Origin: Anniella stebbinsi
Taxonomy: Eukaryota; Chordata; Lepidosauria; Squamata; Anniellidae
Direction of reading: 5' to 3'
Length of the DNA stretch: 64,000 nucleotides
Assembly (NCBI GenBank): GCA_029215795.1
Contig: JARDYH010000004.1
Location: 110,752,001 to 110,816,000 of the forward strand
Shown here: piece after piece, positions 32,415-45,769 of the stretch
How positions within the stretch are numbered: position 1 is the stretch's first letter
Layout: each line of letters begins with the position of its first letter
Made by a program: the position numbers and the translations under genes
Notes under the pieces: generated by a model
Databases searched by the model: none
What the model saw: only the letters and a program-made list of their open reading frames with translations
Told to the model about the DNA's origin: nothing

Positions 32415-35400
32415 AATGTGTATCATTCCAGAAGATTACAGTTTCAACAGCAAGGAAAACATCAGAAGCGGGGAGAGGAAAGGTTAGCAAACAAAAAGTG
32501 TTGAGGGAGAGGGACAGGAACCAAGGGATGAAGGTGAGCAAATGCACTCGTATACAGGTAGGCTTTGTGGGAGTTGGGAACAAGGGCTACAGATATAGGC
32601 TGCCTCTACAAGAGGCATTTAAAGCTCTTTCAAGACGCATTAAAAAATTTACCTCTACAAGAACGGAGCGCAAATCAGGCGTAGAAGCGCTTTAAACATC
32701 CGATTATGCGCATTATTGAATGCGCGTTAAATAGCGAGTTTTATTTTGCTCTGCCGTTAAAGCGCATTTTGACTGTGTAAACAAGCGATTCTCCGCATTA
32801 ACTACTTGTAAAGCACATTTGAAACAACCGGTAAGGTCACCCGTTGAGTGCTCAATTACCTCCTGCATACAAGCATTCACGATAAAGCACTTCAGCGATT
32901 ATGCACATAATCAGCTAACCAGGTGTCAAATGGAATCCATCTAGAGGGGGCCATATTTGCTGCTGTAGACTTCATAACATGATACAAGTGGAGAGTGACA
33001 TGTGAAAAAAATGAACTAGACATAACCCTGTGCAACTGTTTCTTCAATGGATCTCAGTGCTGGTGTTCCTCAGCACTGCTTCTTTCCACGTACCCACTCA
33101 TGGAACACTTCAGTTCTTGTTATCAGCGTTATAAAAGACTGGGCCAAAGTTTTCACCTAAAAGGATTCGATTCAGCTACCAGACATTCTCCCAGATCAGC
33201 ATAAGAAATCCGTAACTTGATGTACTACACCAGAGAGTCAGTGTGCCTCAGAAAGATACCTGCAGCCTACAAGCTATGTAAACTTTGTGATTCCACCATC
33301 AAATGCATCATTTTGTACTAGTCATTTAATTTAGCACTTTGAGTATCTTAAGTATTGTGGGGTGTTGTTGTTTTAAACCAAGCTTCTTGCCCTTTTGGGT
33401 ATCAACACAGACTTACAAGTATGTGCTGTGTGTATTTTGTTTTGTGGTAGGGGGAGTTCAGAGTGCGAAAGTATGTCATATGGGAGGAGCATTCCGGAGT
33501 TCAAACGAGCTACTCACTATAGGAAGCGTAAAAATGTCACTTATCTCTCATGCCATCCAACAACTTGCCTCTAACTGTGGCAGTCCTTAAACTCTCAGAA
33601 GGCAATTAAGGTCATTTTTGGAAACTATCATGCCTCCATTATCTGTGTCTGCTGTAAAAAGTGAAAGACAGAAGTACATCTCAAGCTTTGCTGTATGAGA
33701 GTTATGTTGCTGTTCACGTTTTTTAAGAAACAAACACACACCTGACTAGATGAGTGATTTAGTGTAGAAGCAGTGCAGGAGAAGGGAAGTGTGGGTTTCA
33801 GAGGGAGAAGAAGAGATTTTTATAAACATCTTTTGTTTTCTTCTCTAAATCACAAACACATTTCTAAGTGTGTTCCATGTATTCCCTACATTACAAGCAA
33901 AAGGTCTTCAGAGCAAAAGGCCAATGAAAGTGAGCACAGTAAAATATATGAAACTCTTAAGACTGCAAAACCTATATGCATTGAGCTTGGGAGTAAGTCC
34001 TGTTGAATTCAGTGGGACTTACCTCATGAGTAAACATGAAGAGGGTTGCCTATATAATCTCAGGATAAACTTTAGACAGTCTGGCAATGCTTTGTGACAA
34101 CTATTTGCCCCAAAAGCCTTTGCATCTTGCAAGACTCCTGCACCAACCTCTATAATAGGCTACCTTGCAAATATTTATCCAAACTAAAGAGTTATTGGTC
34201 TTCCACATTTTTCTCGTACGGTGCTTAACTCCTAGACTACAATTTTCATAGAGAAACAAGTGATATATTAAAATGTATTATCATAAGACAGTTGAATCAG
34301 TTTGATTTTAACTGAGGCATTCTAACAGAAGCATTAGTGCTGACATGCTGTGCCTTTTGAATGAACCATTCACTCAACTAGAAGCCTGCTATAGAAAAGA
34401 TTAAATTTTCCCACTTAACTTAGGAAAGGAATAACATGTGCATAAGATAAGAAAGTTGGAAAAAAGATAACCGCTTTCTGGACATGTGTTTACACGTGTT
34501 CAGGTTATTACACAAATAAATGAACATGAAATAGTGTGAGAAGTAGACACAACCTGTGATGCTTTAAGAAACCAGTTGTGACTCTCAGCAAAGGCAATAG
34601 CAATACACTTGCAAACTAGGGAGAGGCTTACATACTCTCTGGCATAAAGTGAAGCAGACTGGGAAATGTCTTTGCTGAAACATTTTGTTTTCTGGGCAAC
34701 ACATGACCAGAATTACATTCTTTTTCTTTTAATCTTAACTTCTTTGTCTTTGATGTACCTACAGCAGGTAGTAATGTGGTGGAGCATCTGAATTTATATC
34801 CCATAGCTCCAGCTTCAGCTCTCCTGCTTTCCTTCCAAGTCTGCAACCTTCCCAAGGCAGGATAGATTGTCAGATAGCATTAATTTTGTGCCTAGTTCTT
34901 CAGGTGCTTTTCAATCTGCCATATGACATGAACTGAGCCGTATCTCGACGTATTTGATTTGATCCTCCCCGTAAGCATCATTTCATGTGGCTTTATACAA
35001 ACTGCTTATTTGTATGGGCTGGAACCTGTGCACAGGAATATACTTCCCCATGGCAGCTTGTAGCCATCACATAATGGAGATAGAAAATACCTTTTAGCAA
35101 GACCACTCGAAGGCAAAAATCATAGCATTTACATGGATGATCTGCTTGCAGTGAAGCTTCTTGGCTGGCATCTGAGGCCACTTCTTCTGTTGACAAGATT
35201 ATTCTCTCTGGGGATATCCATTTGAGTTAGACAGATGTCAGTGAAGATGGGCATGTGGAAGACATTCCTTCTTGCTCAGTTTTTTGTCAAAGATATGTCA
35301 TTAGAAGATGACAACCAAAGCACAGAGGTTTCCTGGGAGTTTAAAATTAGGATTTGGATCTAGGGAAGCTGAATTTGTAATTCTGCAATGAACCTGTATT

Positions 35401-35954
35401 AGAGGCATTCTAAAGGCTGGTTCAGACATCCATCACTTGCTACCTGCCACATCAAACGAAGGTTTGCGCATGCAAAAAAAAAAACATCACACATTCAACA
35501 CCATAAATAGAAGTTTGCTATAACCTCAAACATACTGTTTTTCAGTGGATTCAGGTGTTAATCATTAAGAGCAGAGCAATCAAGTCATGTCTAAGTCAAC
35601 CACAACATGGCAATTGGTTCACAGGTGATAGGAGTATTCCACATATAGAGTTGGTGGCTATGATCCCCCCTGTACACTTTTTGAACAGGTAGGCTTATAT
35701 GAAGTGGTCCTGCACACAAATACAATGCTATGAGTGAAGCACTGGCACCATGCTTTACCTAATGTGTATGATAGAGTGGGAAGCGCTTGTCCTGCTCCTT
35801 CACTATATTAAGAAGATACTTTTCAAGGTGTGTGTGTGTGTGTGTGTGAACTAGACCTATGAGATTTCCATGTGGCTACCACTGCAAAGCATCCCCATGA
35901 CAATACCAGAAGCCCTGCTTTGGATGCCTCCACCACATGAGTGAGTGGTGATAC
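32415..35954. other. Intergenic, no recognised gene
   Basis: About 32600-32910 is richer in CpG and GCGC/GCGTTAAA motifs than its surroundings and may be an unclassified repeat. (GT)n lies at 35828-35849. No exon or RNA gene identified. Confidence 0.4.
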
Positions 35955-36215
35955 AGTGGTGATACAAGACTGGGCCTTCTCTGTGGTGGCACTTCTCTGT
36001 GCTAACACTGAAGCTATGGAACTGCCTCCCTAGGGAGTTTGCCTTGCTCCTTCTTTATTGGCAGTTAGATGTCCATCCAAAGAGACATCCTTCCAGGGTT
36101 TTTTGCCTGGATTATTTGTACTGTTTATGTGTGGCTAATAATATGTGGCTAATAATAATTAGTTTTATCAGGTGTTTTAAACATTTGATAATACTTTTAT
36201 ACAACTGTATTCTTC
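35955..36215 (+). pseudogene. LINE ORF2 3' remnant
   Basis: GGGCCTTCTCTGTGGTGGCA...ATGGAACTGCCTCCCTAGGG matches the AFSVVA...WNxLP end of L2-like ORF2 (compare 21780-21860). A T-rich tail follows. Confidence 0.65.
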
Positions 36216-38107
36216 TGTAAGAATTTTTGTTGCAGGGTATCCTTAGGGTCCCAATCCTAATGCCCGTCCTCCAGGATACTGAATGCCAAGCCCTCTCTTT
36301 GTTACTCTTATTTTTACTTTTTTTAAAAAAAACTGACCTTCTACAGTCTGTGACTGTTGAGCATGCCCAGCCCTCATTGGGTTGTGGGGGTTGGAAGGAG
36401 GGTTTGCCCCTTAGGGATTATTTATTTTTACACCTCCCCTTGTTCATTTTTGTCCCCCTTTTGGCTTCAGTCCTGTCAGCGCTCATCATCTGAATTTCCA
36501 ATTAAATTGAGTGATGATGATGTTGCTTTGGAGACCATCAAAAGGGAATTATAAATACTTTAATAAATACAACTATGAGTAAATTGCCTCACTATCTAGT
36601 TTAGAGACTCTTAACATCTGCATCGGCCTTCTCAAGGTATGAGGTATTTCTTCTTTTTGTTTCAAAGTAAGTGATGTGGCCCTGATTTGAATCAGGACCA
36701 GGGCAACCTGGGAGAGGAGAATTAAACCTGCAGCTCCACACCATTTGCTTCCCCAAATCCCCCCTCAAGGGGGGAAGTTAAAAAAAAAGAGGAGAAAAGC
36801 CTCCACTGAATCCAAGGGAGACTTCTTTCTTTCTGTTTTACTCCTGTGCTGTGCTGGGGGAGCAAAGTTTCAGGAGATAAAAAGTGTATGGGCAGAGATT
36901 GAATCCTTCTCTCTTAGTGCACACTGGGCTCATCACCCACCATTTTGGAACATTTTGGGATTCTACTCCCACTAGTAACGGTGGGCCATCAGAATGAGAA
37001 CAAGGCTCTGGCACTGGGGGAAAGGAGATTCAAGCCTGTGATGTTTTGTGCAGTCTGAAAAGCTGTCATTTGTCACACGGGGGGACACATACAGGTACAA
37101 TGGTAGCAGGTGCCTGTATGTCCTGTCCTTCTGTCTGCCGTGGGGCAAATGGCATTGAGAGTGGAAATTCAAATCAGGAAAATGGTAGAGAAGAAAAGGG
37201 CTAGACCTTTTCCTTAGCTGCCATGAGGTGCCCCAAGGGTGGCCTCGAAGCCTTTATCACACCTACCCGTTTTGCTTATGCGGGTTTCCCCTCAGTTTCC
37301 TATGTGAGTTTAGCCTTTTGATCACACGTGGTTGGTTTTGCTCCGATACCTCAGCTAAGCCTGTGGAGGAGGGGAGAAAACAGACAATCCTCGTTCAGGG
37401 ATATTTTGAAAGAGAAAGGAGAAAAGGAGCACTCAGGGCGCGAGAGCAGCGCGAGGGGGACGATGTCATGTGAAGGAATTGGATCAAAGTCACAGCAGGT
37501 GTGGATCAAACCACCCGTGTGATAAGGCTCTTAGTTTCTTCTTTGTTTGGGGGGAGAGGGGTGCCATCCATAGGAGATCTAATGAAAGATGTCCTGGCCT
37601 CAATATAGCTTGGCCCTCGTTGTATTGTGGCACTGAGATATATGAATTTTGATGCTGTGAAGGACCCAGTGGCTAACGAGGAATATCGTTATCTGGGACT
37701 GGGCATTAGCTTTCGTAGGGATGGATGAGAATTGCATTGAGTTCGTTTTCTGATACCAAAAATTCAGAAATGTCTTCATAAATAAGACAGAAATAATTTG
37801 AGATTTAAAATATATGAATGTGGGGGAAAGCAAAACCGGGGGATTCATCCATGTAGGCAGAGGGCTTAGAGCACTTTGCTCTTAAAAGTCAGTCTTTGAA
37901 TCCCTATGAACTCAGTCATGTTTGTGGTGCAGCATGAAGACTGTCACCTCTTTTTTTTTTTGACAGGGTTCTCATTTTTAGCTCCTGCATGGGATGCAGT
38001 ACAACACAGTCCTCTCCATGCTGGGAATAGTTATATTTATTGAATTTGGGCAGTGTAGAACGGTAATAACTTTGTTTCAGCCTTTTTAAAATATGGTTAA
38101 CAAATCA
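36216..38107. other. Intergenic, no recognised gene
   Basis: No feature recognised. Around 37800-38040 is similar in wording to 18330-18560 (GGATTCATCC...GCTCTTAAAAGTC...CTCATTTTTAGCTCCTGCAT...GTACAACA), an old unnamed repeat. Confidence 0.45.
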
Positions 38108-38200
38108 AATGTCTTCATAAACCGGGCACTGTGTGAACAGAGTGCTGGACTAGATGGACCCTTGGTCTAATCCAGCATGGCTCTTCTTATCTAATGAATG
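38108..38200 (+). repeat. CR1-like repeat end
   Basis: ACTGTGTGAACAGAGTGCTG + GACTAGATGGACCCTTGGTC, same 3' end as 30920-31005. Confidence 0.6.
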
Positions 38201-38919
38201 TAGGAGAAAGGGAAACACTGGCAGGTTCGCCCATCCTTACTCATGAATGACCTAATTCAGTGTGTGTGCAGAGCCCTCTTCAGGGGCAGATAGGACCTGC
38301 AACATTGATCTACAACAGCGATTGGCAGACTATATGAAGAATCTGGACTGGCCAGATCTGATATAAATACTAAAAACAAGCAAACCTGGACTTCTGTGCT
38401 TACCTCGCCAACAGAAAAGTAGTTGAGCTTGAGCACATCACACAGAAAGTATAGAAAAATACTATACACTTGATGCATTCAAGCCCAAGCCTCCATATTC
38501 AGCACCTGAGCTCAGGGACCCTGTTCTAATGCTGGATTCAAGCACAGTTGTCATGATTCCAGTCTTGCTGTGAAAGAGGAATAAATGTTAATGTGTCAAA
38601 GCAAAAGGAAAGAAGATAATCAACAAAAATAGAGTCCAAGAGAGTTGCTTTACTCATTTCTTCCATATGTTTTTAAGGCCCCTTTAACAATCATCTATTG
38701 TAGTGTGGGAGCTACATCAGGATAGTATAATCCTACATTGCAAGGTACAATCCTGTAGATCATTCCCAATCAGCTTTACCCACAAGGCTTTGCTATTCAC
38801 ACACATGTATGCATGCAGTGTAGTATCACACCTTGTTGAAGCAATCACACACTGCATGAAAAGTGCCTAAGAGGTCTACCCTGCAATGGGCAGCTTCCAG
38901 AACCAACTTTTATATCATC
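38201..38919. other. Intergenic, no recognised gene
   Basis: Nothing recognised. Confidence 0.45.
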
Positions 38920-39095
38920 ATAAGAACATAAGAAGTGCCATGCTGGATCAGACCAACGGTCCATTTAGTCTAGCACTCTGTTCACACAGTGGCCAACCAG
39001 CTGTTGGCTGGGGACCAACGAAGCAGGACACGGTGCAATAGCACCCTCCCACCCATGTTCCCCAGCAACTGGTGCATATAGGCTTACTGCCACAA
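38920..39095 (-). repeat. CR1-like repeat end, antisense
   Basis: CATAAGAAGTGCCATGCTGG, ATCAGACCAACGGTCCATTT, GTTCACACAGTGGCCAACCA: the complement of the repeat at 30800-31005. Confidence 0.65.
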
Positions 39096-39387
39096 TGTTA
39101 AGAGCATAAAGCGTATAGCTTTCTGGCTTCACCCAATGGGGCATCTGGTGGCTCAACAAACCAAATTTAGCATAAGGGGGAAAGAAGCTGGGTCACTTGG
39201 TTTTCTTGGGACATGTTCTGTACTGGAGCTCATACTGGAGGAAGGTTCCAAAAGATGTTGGTGTAAGAGCACATAGTGTCTTTCCTTTAATCTCTGATGT
39301 TCTGATCCCTTCATAGTAGTTGGCCCATCTTTCAATGCAACACTCCTGAATTCATATTGCTTGTTGTCTGCAAAAGGAGGGATCGTA

Positions 39388-39580
39388 GATTAGTGGTAGA
39401 GCACATGATTGCATGCAGACAATCTGAGGTTCAATCCCCAGCTTCTCCCAGTAAGGCTAAGAAGGAACCCTGCCGGAAACCCTGGAGAGCCACTGCCAGT
39501 CATTGTCAACAATAATGGGCTAGATAAACCAATGGCCTGACTCTGTATAAGGCAATTTCCTGTGTTCCTATGACTTCTTG
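39388..39580 (+). repeat. tRNA-derived SINE
   Basis: A box AGTGGTAGAGC, B box GGTTCAATCCC, body CTGGAGAGCCACTGCCAGTC, end CTGACTCTGTATAAGGCAAT. Confidence 0.8.
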
Positions 39581-39684
39581 ATGAGTTGATGGGATACCAA
39601 TGATATTGGATGTGCCCTTGCCCACATGACCACACTCCATCCAGATTGCTCTCTGGCTTACCAATGTCCATGTTTCATGACTGT

Positions 39685-39918
39685 GGCCTCATCTACACCA
39701 AGCAGGATATAGCACTATGAAAGTGGTATGAAAGTGGTATATAAAAGGCAGGAGCCACACTACTGCTTTGTAGCAGTATTGAAGTGCACTGACAACTGTT
39801 GGGGCCCATTGACACATACCATATACTGCTTTCATTCCACTATATCCTGCTTGGTGTGGCTCCTTCCTTTTATATACCACTTTTATAGTGCAATATCCTG
39901 CTTGGTGTAGATGAGGCC
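39685..39918. mobile_element. Fold-back MITE with ~25-bp inverted ends
   Basis: GGCCTCATCTACACCAAGCA + GGATA at the left and its exact complement at the right. Internal copies of GTGGTATATAAAAGG and TATATCCTGCTTGGTGTGG make nested hairpins. A related fragment lies at 42030-42130. Confidence 0.75.
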
Positions 39919-42900
39919 TTTGTCTACCATGTGGGTATATCATGGAGGTAGTTGGTGGGGTATTATATCAAAATCAAATTACATGTAGCTTTGTGCATTG
40001 TTTTCTCCATTCATCAATATTGGCATAACAATATTTACTATAAATTGTCTTGAGATCAATCAGTTGACATTTCAGTAGTGTGGTGACATCTTTTGATAGC
40101 AGGTCATACAAGTGAATGCAATTTCTAAATCCCTGCTCTCCCTTAAAACATCCTGCTTGTGATGTCTATATATGTTGACTTTTTTTCAATGAACGATCAA
40201 AGAGGTGAAGATAATTGCCATCTGGTAAGCAGCAAGTGCTGCTTGTTACGGTTATTAGAACCATCTCACTGTTACTTTGAACTCTGCCATCTGTTTGTTA
40301 GAGGTATGTACAAATAATGTTCTGCATTTTGTACAGACATTGAATGTTAGGGGTGGCACAGCTTTATATGCTATGGCTCTTCATAATTTGTTTTGTTTTT
40401 TAAAAAAACTAACTTAAATAATATATTAAAGAGTTAATAATAAAGTGGTGTAGAATGAGGAAGTTTCATTTGGAACATAAACTGTGGACAATAAAAGAAA
40501 AGTCTAAGAATATAATAGCAAAAAAAATGGAACTAACCTTTCTGAAACGTTTAAAAACATTGCCAGGTAAAGTTGGCCAGGTTGGGGGTGTATGTGGGAG
40601 AAACATCCTTCTGTTTATAATTAGCCCGAAGAATGTACTTCCAGTGGACTACAATAAAAGAATAAAGTTTTTTTAAGTATTGAGCTTATATATATTTTCA
40701 AACCCACATATTACATTAGCTCCATATTCAAAAGCATCCATATATTCCAAAATATTCCAAAATGATCCAAAAGCACATGGAACGAACAGCAATTGAAATC
40801 AAAATGATATGGCACGTAATAACAACAACAACAACAAAAATACAGAATTAGCCATAATAAACATTTAGCCCTTCTTGTAGTTTTATTACAAGAAATATAA
40901 ATCAAACAATAAATCATTCATTAGGATTCCCTTTAGAACTTCAACCTCTGCAATGCTACTGGCCAGCTACTATGAAGAAGTTAACTTAGAGCAGTAATCA
41001 ACGTTGCACAAATGGAGATTTGTTTGTGCAACTGGACTGACCCCCCCTCTCCTCCATTCCACAGGCCCCATTCCCTCAAAAGGTACTATGGAAGGTCTCC
41101 CAACTCTCCAGATAAGATTTTGAAGGTGCACAGGGTGCTGCAGGGGAAGGGAGAATCACCTCCTTCCTGTTTCTGCTGACGGAAGCAATTTGTCAGAGGA
41201 AAAACGTAATTGGATTTCACTCATATTGTGCAATCATAAGAACATATGTTGATTTCCCAATACTGGAAAAAAAAAACCACAAGCCCTTGTTATATGGATA
41301 TGCAAAATCTTGTGATGGAGCAAAGAAGAGTCAAATTAGGACAGAGCCTGAAATTACATCCTTGCAAGATTGGTGGCCATTAATAGAAAACTTGGACAGG
41401 ATACAATCTTGCTATTTTCAACCACAAATGCACAAGTCAAAGTACACTTGATAAGAAGCTGTATAACTTGGGATGGATTTTTAGAGGATATATACTTGAT
41501 ATGGGATGAGTAGAGCAGCAAAGGAGGATAAGAAAATATTTATTTGTTTTCCAATATTCAATACTCTTTTAAAAACACTTCCATGAATTTTTTTAAAAAA
41601 TGTAAATTTCTGATGTAGCAGAATTCTCAGAGCATTTCTTGAAAGTAACGAAGGTGGGTTTTTCAGTGTTCTGTGTGCAGATCAATATGTGTACCCCTTC
41701 CCGTTTCCTTCCTCTCTATTAGCCATTCGTGCTTTGCATCCCCCCCCCCCCTCCGCACCTTTGCACGGCCTATCAGATGGGCTCATCTGGATCGCAGGAG
41801 AGTTTCAGAAAGCAAGGCAGAAAGAGAAAGAAAGAAAGAAATACCTACTTGATGACGTGGGATGCATTAATAGAGCAGCTGCCTATTTCCTGTGCATTCA
41901 AGATGTGGTTCTTCAGCTGAAATCTTTTGTTCACCGTAATAACAGTCAACTTGGTTTAGACCCGAGAAATGAAAGTCACGGTGGCCACACCTACACCTTG
42001 GGTCAAATCAACATGAACGTGGAATAAAAAGCAAGATACAACACTATGAAAGCGGTATATGGAACGTGGATTGCAACCCAACAGTTATCAGTGCACTTCA
42101 ATACCACTTAAAAGCAGTAGTGTAGATCTAGCTAGTGTTTCACTCAAACCTGAGTTGGGACTCTTGTGGATCAGTTAAGAAGGACAATGGGGGCCTTTGA
42201 TCCTCTTACAGTGCAACCCTATTTATGCCTACTCAGAAGTAAGTCCCACTGAATTCATGGGGACTTACTTGAGGTAAATGGGCTCTTTTTGCTCCAGAAT
42301 TTGAAAGCACCAGTCTGGTGGTTTCCTGTTCGTTGAAGAAGAACCCATCTTTGAATGTGGATCTAGACCACCATTCTCCTGTTTCTTAATCTTTTCTACC
42401 AGGGTCTGAGCCCTGCATCTCTTATTTAAACTTCAGCCTCCATTGTATAGGGTAAAAGGCATATTTATTATTTCTTAATCACCTAAAAAGAAAATTGCTA
42501 GAACAGCAAGAGGCTCTTCCATTTTGTGTTATATCGCTGTTCTGATCCTGACAACAAAGAAAATACCATGGGGGGAATTAAAGCATTTTAGTGCTATCCT
42601 TGCCATAGATCCCCAATAGGAAAGTCAAAACCAATTAACAAAGCGATCCTATAGCTCCCAGGTGGATGATGCAGATAGGATGATGCAAATCTCTTCCTCA
42701 ATGGCCAGAGTCAGAGCTATGACCATGGAGGAAGAGTTCCAATTGTGGACCTTCTCCCCAGGTGACACAGAAAGCTCCGAAGTGGCTTCTATCCCAAGGT
42801 GACCTCGGAAGTGACATCAGAGAAGGAATGGGGCAGTGGATGGGTGGGACAGTAAACAGACAGGGGAAGGAGTAGAGGCCTGAATTCACTCAATCCAAGA

Positions 42901-44029
42901 TCCTCTTCATTGTTATCCCTGTCAGCTTACCAGGGAATTGCCCATTAGTTGAATATTTTTAATGCAAGATCAAGAGGCTGTAAAAGCCTCTATCCTCCTC
43001 CCTCCCTGCCTGGTCTTGCTGGCAGGGCTAAGGATAGACAGTGGGCTCCAAGATCAGATCTCCCCATCTATCGAGCACCAGCACCTTCGGGAGATTGTGC
43101 TCTTAGTTAACCACTTTCATCATAGAGAATGCATATGAAAGAACAGGAAAAAATAACTTGCGTAAATATCCCCATTTGGAAGCCGGGAGGATTCTGTCTT
43201 GTCAAATGGCAGCCTTTATGCTGTCTGGGAATGTACCTCCCCTCCTGGGAAACCTGGGAAAGTTAATCTTGATGTTTTTGAGGTCAACGAAGCCACTGGA
43301 AGAAGGAAAATGGGGTTATCTGAGGTTTTCAGATATTATTTTTGAACATGATGACAGGGGCTTTGCTGTGATGTCTGACATTTGCAGAAGGCATAAAAAC
43401 AATCTATAATAGGAATATAATTTTGTATTCATTTGGTTGTGTAGTTTAAACAAATAATACACCACTTCCTCAGCTTTTAACAAGAAAATTCATTATCAAC
43501 ATTGTGGGTTAAATGCAAACGAAACCAATACTGAAAGATTTGATTCACATATCGACCCCATTTGCAGTATTCAGAGCCAATGAAATTTCTTTTGCATTTT
43601 TACCAGACAGTTGCAAGTTATCAGTCGTGCAGATAGATAATTTTAGACCCTGGATGTAATGGTCTTATGGAGAGATGCCTGAATTCACTCCATCCAAGCC
43701 ATGTGCATTATTTCTGTTGCAAAACTCACAACTAACGTTTTTATTCCCCATCCCCATCGTTCCATCCATTACTTCTGCTTCTACATTCCTGATACATCAG
43801 AGCAACAAAACAAACAAACAAAAAGCAAACAAAGAAAACCCTGTTTGCCAAATCTGATTTTAAAAAAGAGATGAGTCAAGTCTAATTTTTTTTTTTAAAA
43901 AAAAATGAGAATGTTCAGTTTCACATTTTAAACGTACAAAACTCATAGCACCATTGTGACTCCAGTCATAAATTGGTATTTCCTTCAGCTGCCCTGATGC
44001 TAAGCACATTTACATAATGGAATAATCAC
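39919..44029. other. Intergenic, no recognised gene
   Basis: Fragment of a TCTACACTACTG-type MITE at about 42030-42135. C-run at 41741-41750. CACACA/AAAC runs near 43805-43840. No coding exon recognised. Confidence 0.45.
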
Positions 44030-44206
44030 CATAGCTCAGAGGTAGAGCACTGGCTTTGCATGCAGAAGGTCCCGGGTTCAATCCCTAGCCTCCCACCTAG
44101 GGCTAAGAAAGAATTCTGCCTGAAACCCTGGAAAGCCACTGCTACTGGGCTAAATAGATTAATAGTCTGACTCAGTATAAGGCAATTTCCCATGTTTCTG
44201 CATAAC
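44030..44206 (+). repeat. tRNA-derived SINE (best preserved copy)
   Basis: A box TAGCTCAGAGGTAGAGC and B box GGTTCAATCCC are both intact, with GGCTTTGCATGCAGAAGGTC between them. A ~110-bp body ends CTGACTCAGTATAAGGCAAT. Length and internal promoter fit a tRNA-derived SINE rather than a tRNA gene. Confidence 0.85.
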
Positions 44207-45378
44207 ATTTTGTTGTAGAAAAGAATAATGTATATTTTTAAAAAAATTAAAATAAAACATGCATGTTTTAAATGCCTGGGCAGCCACCCTGTTACCATAG
44301 AATTTAAGAGGAAAGGAAGGATGCTATAGTGAACAAGGTCAGTCACAGGGGTGCTGATGCGAGACTTGTTTGCTGCTGTCCCCCATCTCCAGGCACTCTG
44401 TGAGTGGTCATTTGGTAGGCCCCTGGTCAGCAGGACCCTTGACTCTGGACCTGAGGTCCAGCCCTAGCTGCACTACTAATTATCTTCAGTCTCTCAGGGA
44501 CAGCGTAAAGGCATTCACCTGGAAGAGAATGCCTAAGGCTCCTCTATCATTGGGTGCAAGGAATTTGAGACTTGATCCCTAACAATGTTCTACATTCTCA
44601 TGACACAAAAGATATATTTGGCAGATGTCCGCTGTGGATGGCGAAGGCAGTGGGTCTTGTTTGTGGTATTGTTTTCCTTTTGTACGGTACATTCCTACTA
44701 TACTTCATCAAATGTTTTGCAGCTAATTTATGGCTGCAGGACTTTGACGAGGTATTTCTTCGCTCTTTTAGAAATTTCATTAGAGAGTGTGCTAGCTTCA
44801 GAAAGGTGTACAGACAATTGGGCCCCCACTTCAGTAGAGGCCTTTATGAAAATGCTTCAAGTTGTTAACTCTAGTATGAAGGGGAACAAACAGTGTGCAT
44901 GGTGCCGAAGTCCACCTTCATCAACACTCAGACTATCTCTTCCCAAGTGGCTGAAACAAGTACTGGAAAATGAGGACAAATATATCTGTATCTTTGCACA
45001 GCATTATGGCATGTATGAAACATGATGATAATGTGATACAGAGAAGAAGGTCACATTTCAGTAGAGTTTACCAAGTGCAAGAGTGGGGTGCATTTCCTTT
45101 TCTTCTCATCCTGTTTGCTTCAGCACTAGAAAATGTTCGTAACTCAGTCTTCGTAAGTGTCTTTCAGCTGCTTTGTTTATGAACTAAATGCTCATCTCAG
45201 AACTGAATGTCAGCATCCTGCCCATGTTCTTTGAGTGAAAGGAGATACTCTGCTAATTCCCTATGAACCAGAATGCCTAAAAAGCCCATGAAGTCTGGCA
45301 AGGTGAGACTGCTAGACAATTCATGATGAGGAGCTGCTTAGGGATATCTTGTTCATGAACATTTGTTATTGCCAAAAC
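44207..45378. other. Intergenic, unassigned ORFs
   Basis: Two overlapping plus-strand reading frames (44572-44868, 98 aa; 44585-45025, 146 aa) cover a low-repeat stretch. I do not recognise either protein, and there is no splice or promoter context, so I do not call a gene. Confidence 0.35.
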
Positions 45379-45769
45379 TAGGGATGGATGAATCTGTCAA
45401 ATTCGATTCTGCTCAGTTTCTCATTTCTCCTACATTGAGTTTGCTCTATAGTATTTCCACATCAGTTTTCTTTGTTATTGCTTTTTTATGTCTGCCTAAA
45501 CATTTGTACGTATTTTTGTGTGCGTTCACTAAATGTACACATTTTATGCACTTTTCTAAATATATGCCTTTTGGTCAAGTGATTTTTCCTAATATAATGC
45601 TGTTTTGTGAACACTTTCCCCTAAAATATAAATGTTTGTACGTGCTTTTACCTGTAAAGTAAAAATATCACTGTATCACTACATTCCAGTTTGCGCATAG
45701 GTTCTTGAAATGCAAATCTGGCAAGTTCACATTAAAATGTAAACCAAATTAATTTCTCACCCATCCCTA
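45379..45769. mobile_element. Non-autonomous hAT-like element
   Basis: Ends TAGGGATGGATGAAT and (complement) TAGGGATGGGTGAG. Flanks GCCAAAAC and GTCAGAAA agree at five of eight positions. The interior carries short repeats such as AAATGTACACATTTTATGCA, also seen at 63745-64000. No coding capacity. Confidence 0.6.

Noticed and set aside
44030..44110. Possible tRNA gene
   Set aside because: A and B boxes are good, but a ~110-bp SINE body follows and several similar copies are dispersed, so it is a SINE.
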